Below are positions 24,401 through 37,401 of a DNA stretch of 64,000 bases, piece by piece. The stretch lies in NCBI GenBank assembly GCA_013399015.1, contig VWZX01000114.1:126925-190924 (forward strand), in the 5' to 3' direction. The stretch's first letter is position 1. Each line of letters starts with the position of its first letter. Position numbers and translations under genes: made by a program. Below the pieces are notes generated by a model that was not told the origin of the DNA, made no database searches, and saw only the letters and a program-made list of their open reading frames with translations. Source of the stretch: Galbula dea. Its lineage: Eukaryota; Chordata; Aves; Piciformes; Galbulidae.

Positions 24401-27400
24401 AAGACACAGACACAGAGAGAGAGAGACCCCAGGCTGGAGCACAAGGGCTAGGAGCACACTCAGCATGTACAGACAGACAGATGCATGCCTGGAGGAGAAG
24501 GCTGGATTCCCTTCTGAGAAGCATTAGTGCTGGGACTCCCACCAGGCTGCCTGCCAAGGGGGATAATTAAGCTAAATCAAAATACACAACAGTAACAGCT
24601 CCACAAATGAGGATAATTTAATTACCACATTTCAGAGAGGAGACCCACTTTCCCCTGAGTTTTCCATTGTGACCAGAGAGGAGACAATAGCAACAGAACC
24701 TGCTGCAGCAAGGAAGAGTCATTGGCTAAGGAGAGGCTTTCTGTGAGGGGCTGCAGATGAAACCTCCTCACAGCTTTCCATAATCATGGCATAATCTTGC
24801 CATAAAATTCAATCCAAGCAACAGCTTGTGAATGTCCAAAAAAAAAAAAAATCAATGGCATTGTATGAGGAAGGATTGCAGATGTACCACTGGAATTTCA
24901 TTTCAGTGCTCAGTCCATGGTGGTGGGTAAGGAACAGGGAAAAACAGGGAGGTAGGGACTGGGGAGAGCTGAGAAGAGCTTAGGGAAGAGTTTCCCTCCC
25001 TCAAATTCAGAGGAAACACAAAACCTGCAGTTCACACATTTGATTTGGGGGGGAAAAAGGCCATTTTTATCCACTCCTCTTCCTAAAATAAAACAGCTGT
25101 TAAACCTAACAGGCATAATCTTGCCTGGAATTCCAACCCAACAGTGTGGTTTCACTCAGCTGAATTTCAAAGACCAGAGCTGTAGATTTGCTGTGTTCAT
25201 TAGTGCTGAAACACAACAGAAAGCCAAAGCTAATGTGCTGGGGCTGCTGAAGAGCTTCCTACACTGTGTAACACACCTCTAGGGTCCTCAGCTGTTAAGT
25301 GAGAGAGAAGTGAAAATATTTTTCCTTCCCTTCTCTCTCTCTCTCTCTAGTGGAAACACTTAGTGGACAGCACAGGCTCAGTTCTCTTGGAAGTAATGGA
25401 GCAAGTGTAGCCACTCAATTATTTAAACCAGTTGAGTAATTGCAGTGCTGTCAGCTCAGAAAACATCTCTCTGGTAAAGCTGCTGTTTTCTCTCTCTTTC
25501 TTTCCCCATTCTCTGAGTCAGAGTCACTCACTGCTAAGGGATGAGGCTGCATGCCCCTGACTGCAGCTAGTTTTGCTGCAGGGTAAAACTCAGTCGGTAG
25601 GAGGAGGGAGGGAGGGGGGGAAAGAGGGAGGTGGGGACACCTTGGGAGCTTTTTTGGAGGGGTCAGGTTTATATGTGGGCTGTGCTGGCTGAGGACTACA
25701 GAAACCCTTACAGAAATCTCTCAGGGCATGGTGTGTGCTGCAGATAACTAGTACAATAGGAGGCTTAGAGGAAAATGGATTCAGACAGCTAGGAGAGTCC
25801 AAGAATGGAAGAGGATTGGGCACAAAGTCCTCTTGCTTAGGAGCCTCTGGAGGAGCTCCTTTAGCAGGAGCTAGCAGATTGGAAGGTTACCACATTTGCC
25901 TTCCCCAGATGCCAGTGCACAGAGGAAAACCACCAGAGAGTCCACAAAGCTCACTAGATGTTTCCTCCTCAGCCTCCAAACACACAGAGAATCCCAGCTC
26001 CAATGCACACACTCCCCAGCACCACTGCTTTCTTCCACAGCTGCCCTGCACTCCACCCTGTCCTGTGCCAAAAGTGCTTTGCCTCAGTCCAGGGTCAGAG
26101 GACACAGAACAAGAGCAACCAGACTGAGTCAAACCATGGCCATGGGCACATCCCTGCCCATCTGAAAACCAAGCTTGGCTCCTTTCTTTTGACTCCTCTC
26201 ACCAGGAATGGCTTCCAAGGCAAATGAATACTCTAAGGCAGATGCTGACAGCTCTGAGAGTGCTCCCCTCAGTGGTTAAGTGGCTCACCTTAATGGGTAC
26301 TTCTCTCCAGGGTCCCTCCCCAGGTGGAAAAGCAGTGGCAGGGTCGTGTGCTCCTCCTGGGTATGTGTTGTCACCCCAGAGACATTCTGGCCAGGACAGA
26401 AATCAATGCCCTGCAGTGAAGAGGACAGAAATCATCAAGGGTGAAGCAAGGGAGGGAGCAAAATTATAGCTGATGCCACTTCCCTCAGGATCCTGTTCCA
26501 AGAGATCCACAGAGCCCAGAAAGATTTTAAACCAAGAGGTTTGCACAATGGATTCTGATCTGATGGGCTCAAAGAAGGTGAAAAGGTTGGTGTTGCACTG
26601 ACATAAAAGCTGAAGCAGTTCTGACCTTCTCCTTGCTTTAGAAAAGTCATCTCTAGAAAATATTCATTCAGATGAAATGGGGAAACAAAGGACAAAGGTG
26701 AAACCATTGAATCATAACAACCCTGCATGGGGAAAGGATCTGCTCTCTTTGCTTTCTAAGGCTCTGAAATACAGAGAGGATCAGATCACTTCCAACCCAA
26801 AAGCAACAGCCCCAAGGGAAACATCCAACCAAACCACTAGGCATCACCCTGAGAAGTAAGAGGCAGGCTCTTAGCCCCCCTGAAAACTCAGCCTGCCAGC
26901 TCCTGCCACCAGCCCTGGAGGAGGTTTCACTGCAGAACAAAGCAAAGCTGGTTAATTTTCCCAGAATGCCTGCATTTGTTGATCTGCTTCCCAGCAAGCT
27001 GGGACTGAGGCACTCACCTGGGATCACAGAGAGGCTGACAGGACTCTGGTAAGCCTGGAAATGTTCCTGTCACTAACAGTCAAGGCTGGGGGGGGGGGGG
27101 GCNNNNNNNNNNNNNNNNNNNNNNNNNNNNNNNNNNNNNNNNNNNNNNNNNNNNNNNNNNNNNGGGGGGGTCAGATGTTGGGATTTTCCCAGCAGTGGAT
27201 ACAAAGGGAACAATTATCTCTCTGGAGTCGAGGGAACAGCATGAAGTGGTGCTAGGGGAGAGTTAAATTGGATATAAGGAGAAGGTTTTTCACCCAGAGG
27301 GTGGCTGAGCACTGGCACAGGCTCCTCAGGGAAGCAGTCACAGCACCAAGGCTGCCAGAATTCCAGCAGCATTTGGCCAATGCTCTCAGACACATGGGGT

Positions 27401-30400
27401 GAGTTTTGGGCTTGTCCTGTGCACAGCCAGGAGTTGGATTCCATGATCCTTCTGGGTCCTTCCAACTCAGGCCATTCTGTGAAGGTTGGGATGCTGGCCA
27501 GCATCTGACCTGACTTAGCAAGCAAACCATTGATGATCCCTGTGTGTCCCTTCCAAGTCAGGAGATTCTAGGACTCTAAGCACTTGGGACTCTCCTTTTG
27601 CTAGCAGCAATGGGTTAAAGGGTTTGCTGGCCACAGAGGGCCAGAGCAAGCCACCTGCTCCCAGGTGACACTGTGCCAGGCTGCTGGTTATTAGCAAGGT
27701 CACCTAGAGCCTGGCCTGCAAGCTTTTGAGGGCTAAGAGAACCTATTTAAGCCCTGAGAACAGCAACAAATGCAAAGCACCAATTTGACTGCAGAGTGAA
27801 TGAAGCAGGGGCCCCACAGGCCAAGGACTAGCAGCAAATGGACTTGTTAAAGCTCAGGTTTACAATCCCAGCTCACCCACTGCTCTCTTTACAATGCCTC
27901 TGAGTGCCCCAAGACAAGGACAGAGACATGGAGAGCAGGTAAATGGGAATCTTTTCAAGGGAGGTGGGAAAGCAGCTGTAGCCCTTGCTTCTAAAGCAAA
28001 CAAACTGCAAAGGCTCTCTACAGATGTTGGTAGGGTTGGTTTGGCAAACAATGTGCTAAAAATATCCTGTGTTTTTAATGGACAGCTGGTCAGTGGAGCA
28101 GTTAATATTCAGCTTTTCAATAAAGCCAGAAGTTTAGAAGCCCATGAAATCCCATTTATCTGCAGAGAGCTATAGATTCCTGACTCACTGACTGGAAAAA
28201 TAAGAGAGTTGCTTGATAGGTTGTAGTGACCTCCCAATAATGGACTTTAAATGGATACAGAAAGGATTGACCTCTCCACCTTGTGATGCCACAGGCCTCT
28301 GAAACACACAGGGAAAAAGACATTTATTATAGGGGTTTTCCCCCCCACCCTCCCCCTTAAAAGGAAGAGTTAATAAAAAGGTATCAAAGCCTACAAAACA
28401 TCCCAATGATAATTTGGATGCAAATCAAACAAGCAATTTAATTAAGAGCCTGCTAATTGGTACAATGCTCTTCTGCTGCAAATGCCTTTGTGTGAAAGAA
28501 GGTTTTAGTCTGGTGGGGATTTGGTTATACATTGCCCTGTTTACATGTTTATCTTTTGTTTCTCATCAACTCCTTGTAGCTGAGGCTCCAGAACACAGCC
28601 CAGGCTACTTCCAGGAAAAATAAAGTGCTGTGACTAGCCAAAAGGCATCTGTCTGTCTAACCTAAAGACTCAATGCCTTCTCCAAAAGGAGTCTACTGGG
28701 CTGAAAATAAAAGAAATTAATAAAATCAAGCATCTTGGGTTATGACCTTGCTAAATAACACTCTCAAAATAGGGCTTCAGCCACCTTTTACATTTCCAAA
28801 GCCTTTTTCAACTTTAATCTCCACAAATAAAATGGACTATAATTAGTTTTATCTCCTGTGTGACTGTCAATGTTCAGCCTCCTGAGAGAGCTTCCAATTA
28901 TTTTTTATTCATCAACAAATGAGCCAAAAAAGCAGAGGTGAAATGACATCCTCATCCCCTGCATCAGTCAGTAACACATGACAGACACAGCCCTGTCCTT
29001 CTGACAGAAAGGAATAGAGAAGTTATCCTCCCCAGCTCTGCCTCCTTCTGTTTTGTAAGTCAAAGCATTTCTGGTTCTCAGGATGGAAAGAGAAAAACCA
29101 GCTATGCCAAGGAACCAAAAGCCTGGGATCCCCAAGTCTGGATTGCTTTTCTTTGCTGGAGCAAAACCAGTAGCACTGAAATCTGCTTGAGATTTGAAAA
29201 GCATTTAAAGATGACACAATCCACATTCTGCTTGCTTGGACAGTGGGAAAAGAAAGTCACATGGGAGCTGGGGCAGAGGGATGTGCCAAAGCTGCTTGTG
29301 TAGGGCTTGGAGAGGAGGGAGGGAGCTGCTCTCCAGCTCAGCTCTCCCAAGCAGGCTGCAGGACAATGGGCTGGGTGAGGCAGATGATCATTTGAAATCA
29401 CATCATCAGTTTGGATCATTTCTTGCTCTTCATTAAAGAAAACTTGCTCTCTTTTTTTTTCCCTTGGAAAAGCCTGAGCTGACAGCATGCCCCATGGAGC
29501 CCAAGGGCACTGCAGGCTTTAACAACAAATGACTTGATGATCTTCAAGATCTCTTCCAACTGCCATGATCCTATGGCTCTAAATGCAGATGGGTCAGGTT
29601 CTCAGCTGGAGCAAACTCCAGCTCACTCCATGGGCTGCACAGGAGCTCTCCCCAGTTACACTGAGCAGGGACCAGCAGGATAGGACCTTCATCACAAAAT
29701 ACAGTTGTGTTATCATAGTCTCATAGAATGGTTTGGGTAGGAAGGAACCTTTCAAGGTCACCTAGTCCAACCCCCTGCACTCATCAGGGACATCTCCAAC
29801 TAGATCAGGTTGCTCACAGCCCCAAACACCCTGACCTGGGATGGTTCCAGGGATGGGACATCTCCCACCTCTCTGGGCAACCTGGGCCAGGCTCTCACCA
29901 CCCTCAGCATGAAAAATGTCTTCCTTAGACCTACTCTAATCTCCCTCTTTTTATTTCAAGCCATCACCCCTTGTCCTGTCCCAACAGTCCCTGCTGAAAA
30001 GCCTCTCCCCATTTTTCATAGAGACACCCCTTAAGTACTGGAAGGCTTCAATAAGGTCTCCCTGCAGCCTTCTCTCCTCCAGACTGAACAACCCCAACTC
30101 TCTCAGCCTGGCCTCACAGCAGAGGGGTTCCAGCCCTCAGATCACTTCTGCAACCCATCTCTGGACCTGCTCCACCAGATCCACAACCTTGAGGACTCCC
30201 CAGCTGGACACAGCACTGGTGGAAGAAGAGCAAAGAGGTAGCTTTGCCTGCCCTGTCCACCAGGCCAGCAAACCCCAAATCAACCACCACTTCACCAGCT
30301 GTTATTTCCTTAAAGGCACTTATTTGGCAGGCTGCTAACAGCAATATGCAGAGGATCAATAGCCAGTTCAATCACCTGCCTAATACTGTACTCTGCACAC

Positions 30401-33400
30401 TGCCCAAGAGAATTTGCATGGTTACAGGTACTCAAAGCAGAAAGGTCACTCCCTGTGTTTAAGCTTTTCTCCTCAGTGACAAAAAGCATGAAAATCAAAC
30501 CAGAAGATCAGCTCCATGTCTTCTAAGGGAGCCCCTAAAAAAAGAGCATCAGATGGCAACCAGAAATAGCTCAGCTCCTGCACCCAGCCTCTTGCACAGG
30601 CACAGTATTTTGCACCACTGTGCAGACCTGGTTGCTGCAGGAGAAATTCCAGCAATCCTTTGGGGTTTTTTTTCCCCCTCCATAAACCCCCATTTCCTGC
30701 CTATCAGCTAAACCCTTCAGGGAGGATGTCTTCCCTGCCCTTCTCCCCAGCAATGGCATAACCTTGGCTTGTTTTTTTTCCCATTCCTGAGCTCTGGTGG
30801 CTGTTGGTTGCACAGCTTATGCTTTAATTTCCAGAGCAAATGGTCCACAGATGCTATGTCAATATAGACATGAGACAAGTAGAGCTGGTTGCCAGTTTGG
30901 GCTCTCAGCCAAGCGATGGGATCACCACTTGTGCTAACGTAAAGCCCTCTGGCAATTCGTCACCCTGGCGCTAGCCCAGCTCCCTCCCTCCCTCCCTCCC
31001 TCCTCCTCCTCCTCCACCTGACAAGCGGCTGCAGCTTTTTGATAGCGGTGCAGCAAATCTGAGCTCTGTCTCCTGCTTATGTCTCCTCATTCCAGCACAC
31101 AAACCTCACAAGCAGCCCAAACTGTAGTCACCTTGGAAGGAGAAAAGAGCAGCAGCGAATGAAAGGCAGGAAGGTTGCCCTTCGCTCTTTGGCCCCGCAC
31201 GGCTTTAGCGGCCGTTTCCCAGCCTCCCAACCAAAGCCTCTCCCGAGTCGGGGGGCTCTGAATGACCAGACACTTGAAATTGGGACTCCCAAGCTTCAAC
31301 CCCCGGGGAACAAAAATTGCTTCTAATGTGTTAAGTGTCTGGAAGAGCCCCCCAGAAGATGGGCAGATCAGGCAGGCTCCGGCAGCTCTCAAGCAGAAGC
31401 GATCAATGGCTAGCTCCTATGCTCAGAGGACCACAATCAAATGTCATTATTGGTGAGGTTCTACTTGACTTCACAGCCCCCTTGCAGCAAAGGCTCTATC
31501 GATCCCTTCACGTGGAGGAGAAGGGCAATCAGACAGACTGCAGCAGGAATAACCCCTTTGGCATTTCACATTAAAACAATAGGGGCTGCTGGCAGGCACC
31601 CACCCCAGGCATTTAAAGACACAGCCCATGGCCAGGACACTAAGCTGTCAGCAGACAGGCTGATGTTATCAGCCACTTTCCAACCAACCAAAGGGCATTT
31701 GTCACATTTTCTCCTTCATTATTTTTTCTTCTCTCTCTCTCTCTCTCTCTCTTCTTGCATCACTGCTCTTGGAGGGCACAAGAACTATTCTCTGCTGGAT
31801 AGTCTCAGTGGCAGGCAGAGAGAAGGGAATTTCCTTTTCTTCCTCCTGCCTCCTCTACAAAGCACTCAATTCCTAAAGGACTTGCTGGCAACTTGGATAA
31901 ACCCATAGCAAATAACCATATTTCTCCCTCTTTCAGCCCTCTCCTTCCAAACAAGGCTGATGAAATGTGCCTCTCCCTTCAATCCAGTGAACAAACTAAC
32001 TCCTAATAATGCAGACTCTGAGGGTTGTTTGTATTTAAGGAATGGGAAGCTGTGGATTCACCATGGGGGCTGTGGGTACCAGCAACACTAAACCAGAAGC
32101 ACCAAGTGCTCATGTGTTATTTGCTATCCACTTTCCCATCAGTTCCAGCTGGGTTCAAATCAGTTCAAATTTGGTCACATGAATGATGAGAGCAACCAGA
32201 ACAGCATTGTACAGGAGGCTTCCAGTCAAAGTCCTGTGTGTCTTATGCCATGCCTGCCCCCCAGATCTATCCTTGGCTCTTACTTCTGCTCCATGTGGCT
32301 GGTTTTATCACTGCTGATTTTTGCTACAAGATGAAAAGTGGTCAGTGATGGTGGAACAGCTTCTGCACCAATATCCACCAGTCCTTGAGCAACAAGGACT
32401 CAGGGCTTGTTCAGGGGGCAGATTTCTCTCCCTCTCCCAAACCATTTCCAAACCTTTTACCATTTAACATATTTTTCAAGCCAAGTTTCCTTTCATCTCC
32501 CTCTGTCCCATTTATCACCCCTCTTGAACAGCAGAGATACCAAACTATCTAAACATGAGCCACCTAGATGAAAGGAGATGGAAAGCAGGTAAAGAAGACC
32601 CAGCTAAGCAATCTGCAGGGATCATGTCCCACAGGGAGTTCCATCCCACTTCCTGCTGTTGACTGAGCTTTCCCTTCCCTTCATGCCTTCAAGAAACTAA
32701 CCCTTCCAGAATGCAAGCTACCTCAGTAATCAAGTTAAGCCAGCAGCAAGGTATCCTCCAGCACCACAAGAGTTGATGAGAGGAGGCAGACAAGGGGAAA
32801 AAAAAAAATTGCTTGGGGATTAAAAAAACCCCAAATAAACAAACAAAGACAAATAGGAAGAACAAAACAGCACACTTCAGCTCTGTGAAAGATGACAAAT
32901 TTAAATCCCAGGCCATAAGGCAGGGGCTGCAGACCAGTAAGGGCATGTTAATGTCATGGGAGTCCAAGATGACTGTAAACCTGTGTACTGCTTGTGTGGG
33001 ATCTTTCCAGTGTAAATATTCCAAGCACCATATGGAGAGAAGGATTCATATCCCTCTTCTGCTTTTCTAGGCTTTGCTTGCTGTTCAGCTGCTTCTCTTG
33101 GGTACATTTTTATTTGTCTATACATACTTTATTACTGAACTAACTTATACCACATTCAAAGGCAGAGCTTTGCAGGTTAGAGGCCAAAATTGCACACATT
33201 CTTTCTAGATAAATCCCCAAAGACATGGTTCTCCTAAACAGACCCCAGGACATGCACCAGCTTCCCATTTTTCCAATATCAACATCAAAATGTGGCTCTG
33301 GCTGCTTTGATGGTGTAATCTCCTCTAAGAGTCAAACAAAAATGCAAAGTGTGGATTCAAAGCAGAGCAAGTTTTCTGTATCAATGATTTCCCACACTGT

Positions 33401-36400
33401 CAATGAGCAAGGGAATGCTGAAAGCAGAAGGAGATTTGGCTAAAACATGTCACATATAACAAGATACTCAACTACCCAGAAAACAAACCCTCTGCAAAAT
33501 CTGCAGCCAGCTGTTGTGGCACACCTGGCCAGCTTCAGCCCTCTTTCAAATGGTTTATTCCAGGTCTGAGTGTAGGCACATTCAGACAAAGAGAGTTTCA
33601 CATTGGAAGGTTTAAGAAATCATCCCATTGGATTCACACTCAAGTCAGGACCCACAGAAAAGACCTTTAAGATCACCAAGTCCCAGCATGCTAAAGATGA
33701 TACAACTGACATTAGCTGAAGTTCTACTGGGATGGTAAATCAAACTTATTGAACAGCAAAGCTGCCAACAGTCAGAATTCCTAATGCCACAGACATGCAT
33801 GCATTTCATTTTGCAAATTGAATTAGCAATCAAATTGCCCTTTTGGATTCTGGCAGTGTAACTGCAGTCCAACATCAATACAGCTGAGAACACCAGCAAC
33901 TGAAAGAGGTGACTGTGTCACAAGGTGAGATTCCACAGCTCCTAAAAGAGGACTCAGAGCTGTGCAACTGCCTCTGCATTCTGATTTATTTCTATTTTAG
34001 GTTTTGCAAGGCTTGTAATTAATGGCTCCAGGACATGAGGAGCATTGGAACAAATTTCAGCCTCAGCTTCCTCTGCATGTTGTTAATGGCTGGGCTGTCC
34101 ACTAATGGGCTCCAATTTTACCCACATCAACCACATGTGATACAAGCTGCAGGAAAGCAAGTGAATTTTTAATCATGTCTCTGATGTACAGTATAATTGC
34201 TGACTTTTATCAGACAGCAGTTAAACAAAGACTTAGAAAGAAATAAATATTCCTTAATTGCACAACTGCCACTGCTCCCAGGAGGAGAGGTTCTGACATG
34301 AGGAACTGGTGCCCATTATCATGGCTACACAAGTCTCAGGCATGTACAGACAACTTGACATCAATGTAGAGGTTTGTCTATTGCCCATGGTAATGGTGTG
34401 ACACTGGCACTGGAGAAGAGGAGGCTTGGGGGAACCTTCTTGCTCTCTGTGACTACCTGGAAGGAGGCTGGACCCAAGCGAGGCTTGATGTCTTCTCCCA
34501 GGTTACAAGAGATAGGACCAGGGCAAATGGCTTCAAGTTGCTCCAGGGGAGGTTCAGATTAGATGTTAGGAAGAATTTCTTCCCCCAGAGGGTTCTCAGG
34601 CATTGGCCCAGGCTGCCCAGGGAGGTGGTGGAGTCACCAGCCCTGGAAGTGTTCAAAAGACCTGGAGCTGTGGTGCTTGGGGGCCATGGTTTAGTGGTGA
34701 GCATGGCAGAGTTGGGTGGATGGTTGGACTCCATCATCTCAGAGGCCTTTCCCAGCCATAAAGATTCTGTGATTATCTTCCTTGCCTCTGAGCCTGTCCA
34801 TGTGCCCACACACAAGCACATCCAACCTCCCTGTGTGTCTCACACAGGGAAAACCCTCCCCACCATGCCCCATGGGACAGCCAGGTTTTACTCTTTACTC
34901 AGACAAATACATTCTCTCACTTCAGCTGAGCAGAATTAGCACTGAGACAGAGTGTGCAAGGCATTTCTGGAGCCAGCTTTCCTTTCCTTCTTACTCTGTG
35001 TAAAGCAGAAACTTTGATTCCTGGAGCATTACAGTCTTAAAAAGACAAATGCACATATTTACAGCCCTGAATGTAAATGACTCCCTTGGAGCTGACAGTT
35101 TCCTTCTATTCCCCCCCCCAGGACATCCCAATGAAAGAAACAATGCACTTTTATAGCCACAAATGTCACCAGCACTTACTTCTGCACCTGTGATGCCTTG
35201 AGGAGCCACCATAAGTTAAGAAAAGCCCCAAAACAGCAACAAGAAGAGGACATAAAAAAGCATACAATCATCCAAGCAAGCTCTCCCCAAGAGCAGCCTG
35301 CTGTCAAAACTGCTGAGAGCTCTGCCATCATGCATTTAGCTCATGTCTAAAGGTATCATCAGCCAGGCACATGTGTGAACCTACCATTCAAGAAATGCCC
35401 CAGAGTTTTAGTCCCCAAGTGTGAGGCAAGCAAAAGACAAAAAGAAGAACAACAACTCCTAGTGCTTTGCATCCAACCCTGAAAAGATCAGTCAGGGAAT
35501 GACAAAAGCTGGGCCTATTTGGCAAATAAAACATAAAACCAGCTTAGAGTGTGGCAGGGGCTGACAGAAGTGCTGATAATAGATTAAACACATGTATTCT
35601 ACTGCTTTCAACAACTGTTCTTTCCACTGTGTGGTTCCTATGGCTTCCCTTTTCCCTTTCAAGAAAAACAAACCTCAACAAAACAACCACTCCATCCCTG
35701 TTCCATTTAACTAGCTTAAGGCACTGAGTCTTTTGCACTAGAAATTGGGAGATATGGGATCAATTCAGCATCAGGCTCCAAACTTGATAAGGCTACACAT
35801 TTTTTTTTTTGCTGTTTAATTTCATGGGGTATTCAGGTTGGATGTTAGCAACTGCTTCTTCCCCCAGAAAGTGGTGGAGCATTGGAACAGGCTCCCCAGG
35901 GAGGCTGCCATGGCACCAGTTCTCATGGAGTTTAAGAAGCACTTGGACAATGGTCTTTTTAGGGTGACTTTGGAGTTGTCCTGTGCCTAAATAGGAATTG
36001 GACTTGATGATCCTTGTGGGTCCCTTCCAATTTGGGATGTTCTGTGATACACATGGAAGCTCAGAATTCAGCAGGGAAAGAAGCTTAATATTTAAGGGTA
36101 TGAAGTGCTGATTAAAGGAAGTTTCCATCAGAACAACTTGGGCTTTGTTTGTTTTCCTCTTGTCTCTGGTTTCATAGAATCACAGCATGGTTTGGGTTGG
36201 AAGGGACCTTTCAAGGTCATCTGGTCCAACCCCCTGCAGGCAGCAGGGACATCTCCAACTAGAGCAGGTTGCTCACAGCCCCAAACAACCTGACCTGGGA
36301 TGGTTCCAGGGCTGGGACATCTCCCACCTCTCTGGGCAACGTGGGCCTCTCACCACCCTCAGTGTGAAAAAAATCTTCCTTCTATCAAATCTAAACTTCC

Positions 36401-37349
36401 CTCTTTTATTCAGGAGCTCAGTGGAGGGATGCTGTGGCATCAGTCCCCTCTGATTTTGCTGCAGATCTGGTAGCTCTTAAGAAGCTGTGAATAAAAGACT
36501 GGTTTGTGAGCACACAGTGACATTAAAGTTGTGCCAGGGGAGCTTTAAGTTGGATATTAGGATAAATTTCATCACTGAAAGAGTAGTTAGGCATTGGCCT
36601 AGGCTGCCCAGGGCAGTGGTGGAGTCACCATCCCTGGAGGGGGTTCAAAAAGCAATACAGCCATGGCACTTGGTGACATGGGGCATGTGGCATGGGGGTG
36701 TTGGGTCAACAGTTGCACTCGATCATCTTAGAGATCTTTCCCAACCTTACTGATTCTATGGCTCCATTCCCCCATCTAGAACTCTGCTTTTAAGGGTTAT
36801 TTTTCCCCAGGAGAATGAAGGAGAGCAGGGGCCAGCTCTGGCTCTTGTTACCTTGCTGTACTCCTCCCAGGAGTTGCTCCAGGTCCAGTAGTGAGCCTTG
36901 TAAAGCCCAACTCTCACTGCCATCATCTCGTTGCCACGATAATAGAATATGGGCCTGAGGAGGAGAGCAAAGCTGCATGAGAAACACCAAAGTGCTAGAA
37001 CATGGGCCTGAGAAGGAAAGCAAAGCTGCTTGAGAGAAACCAGTGTGCTGGGCCCAGGCAGCCACCACCACTGCAGCAGCCTCCCTGATAAGGGAGACAA
37101 ACACTTTAATGGTGTCTGGCTTCCGTTTCAGCTATCAGTCAGAAACAGGCTGCCTCCTAATAGTCTCCACTGCAAGGTTTTCAATTAACATTCTTTTAAA
37201 GTGCTCATCAAGTTGAGAGCTCACAGGGCAGCAAGAATGAAACATTATCCAGCTTGGCTGCCAGTGATTGTTAATCCTTGAACTACCAGACCCTGTTATT
37301 TCCTATGGAGCGTGTGGATTTAAACACCAACTGGCTCAGAAGTGGGGTT

Positions 37350-37401
<52 letters not shown>

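Larger units (their letters stand above)
15988..26288 (-). other. GALNS intron 12 (10.3 kb)
   Basis: Holds four CR1 fragments and a (CT)n run at 25331-25349. The parts 18000-19790 and 23200-26280 are repeat-poor. 18600-18720 is AT-rich with TTTTAATCAATTG and several TAAT/ATTA cores, which could be regulatory but is unproven. No embedded gene recognised. Confidence 0.85.
26411..36851 (-). other. GALNS intron 11 (10.4 kb)
   Basis: The largest intron. It contains a G-flanked assembly gap, eight CR1 fragments, (TCCC)n and (CT)n runs, and a CpG-containing block at about 30900-31510 described separately. 28000-29500, 30500-30900 and 31900-34350 are mostly unique sequence without identifiable genes. 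Confidence 0.85.

Noticed and set aside
24120..24557. Minus-strand hydrophobic Cys/Leu/Ser-rich 145-codon frame
   Set aside because: Two overlapping frames look equally hydrophobic, a sign of pyrimidine-rich DNA and not of a membrane protein gene.
31734..31908. Pyrimidine run plus downstream open frame as an exon with acceptor
   Set aside because: The (CT)n looks like a polypyrimidine tract but is on the strand opposite to GALNS and leads into no known coding sequence.
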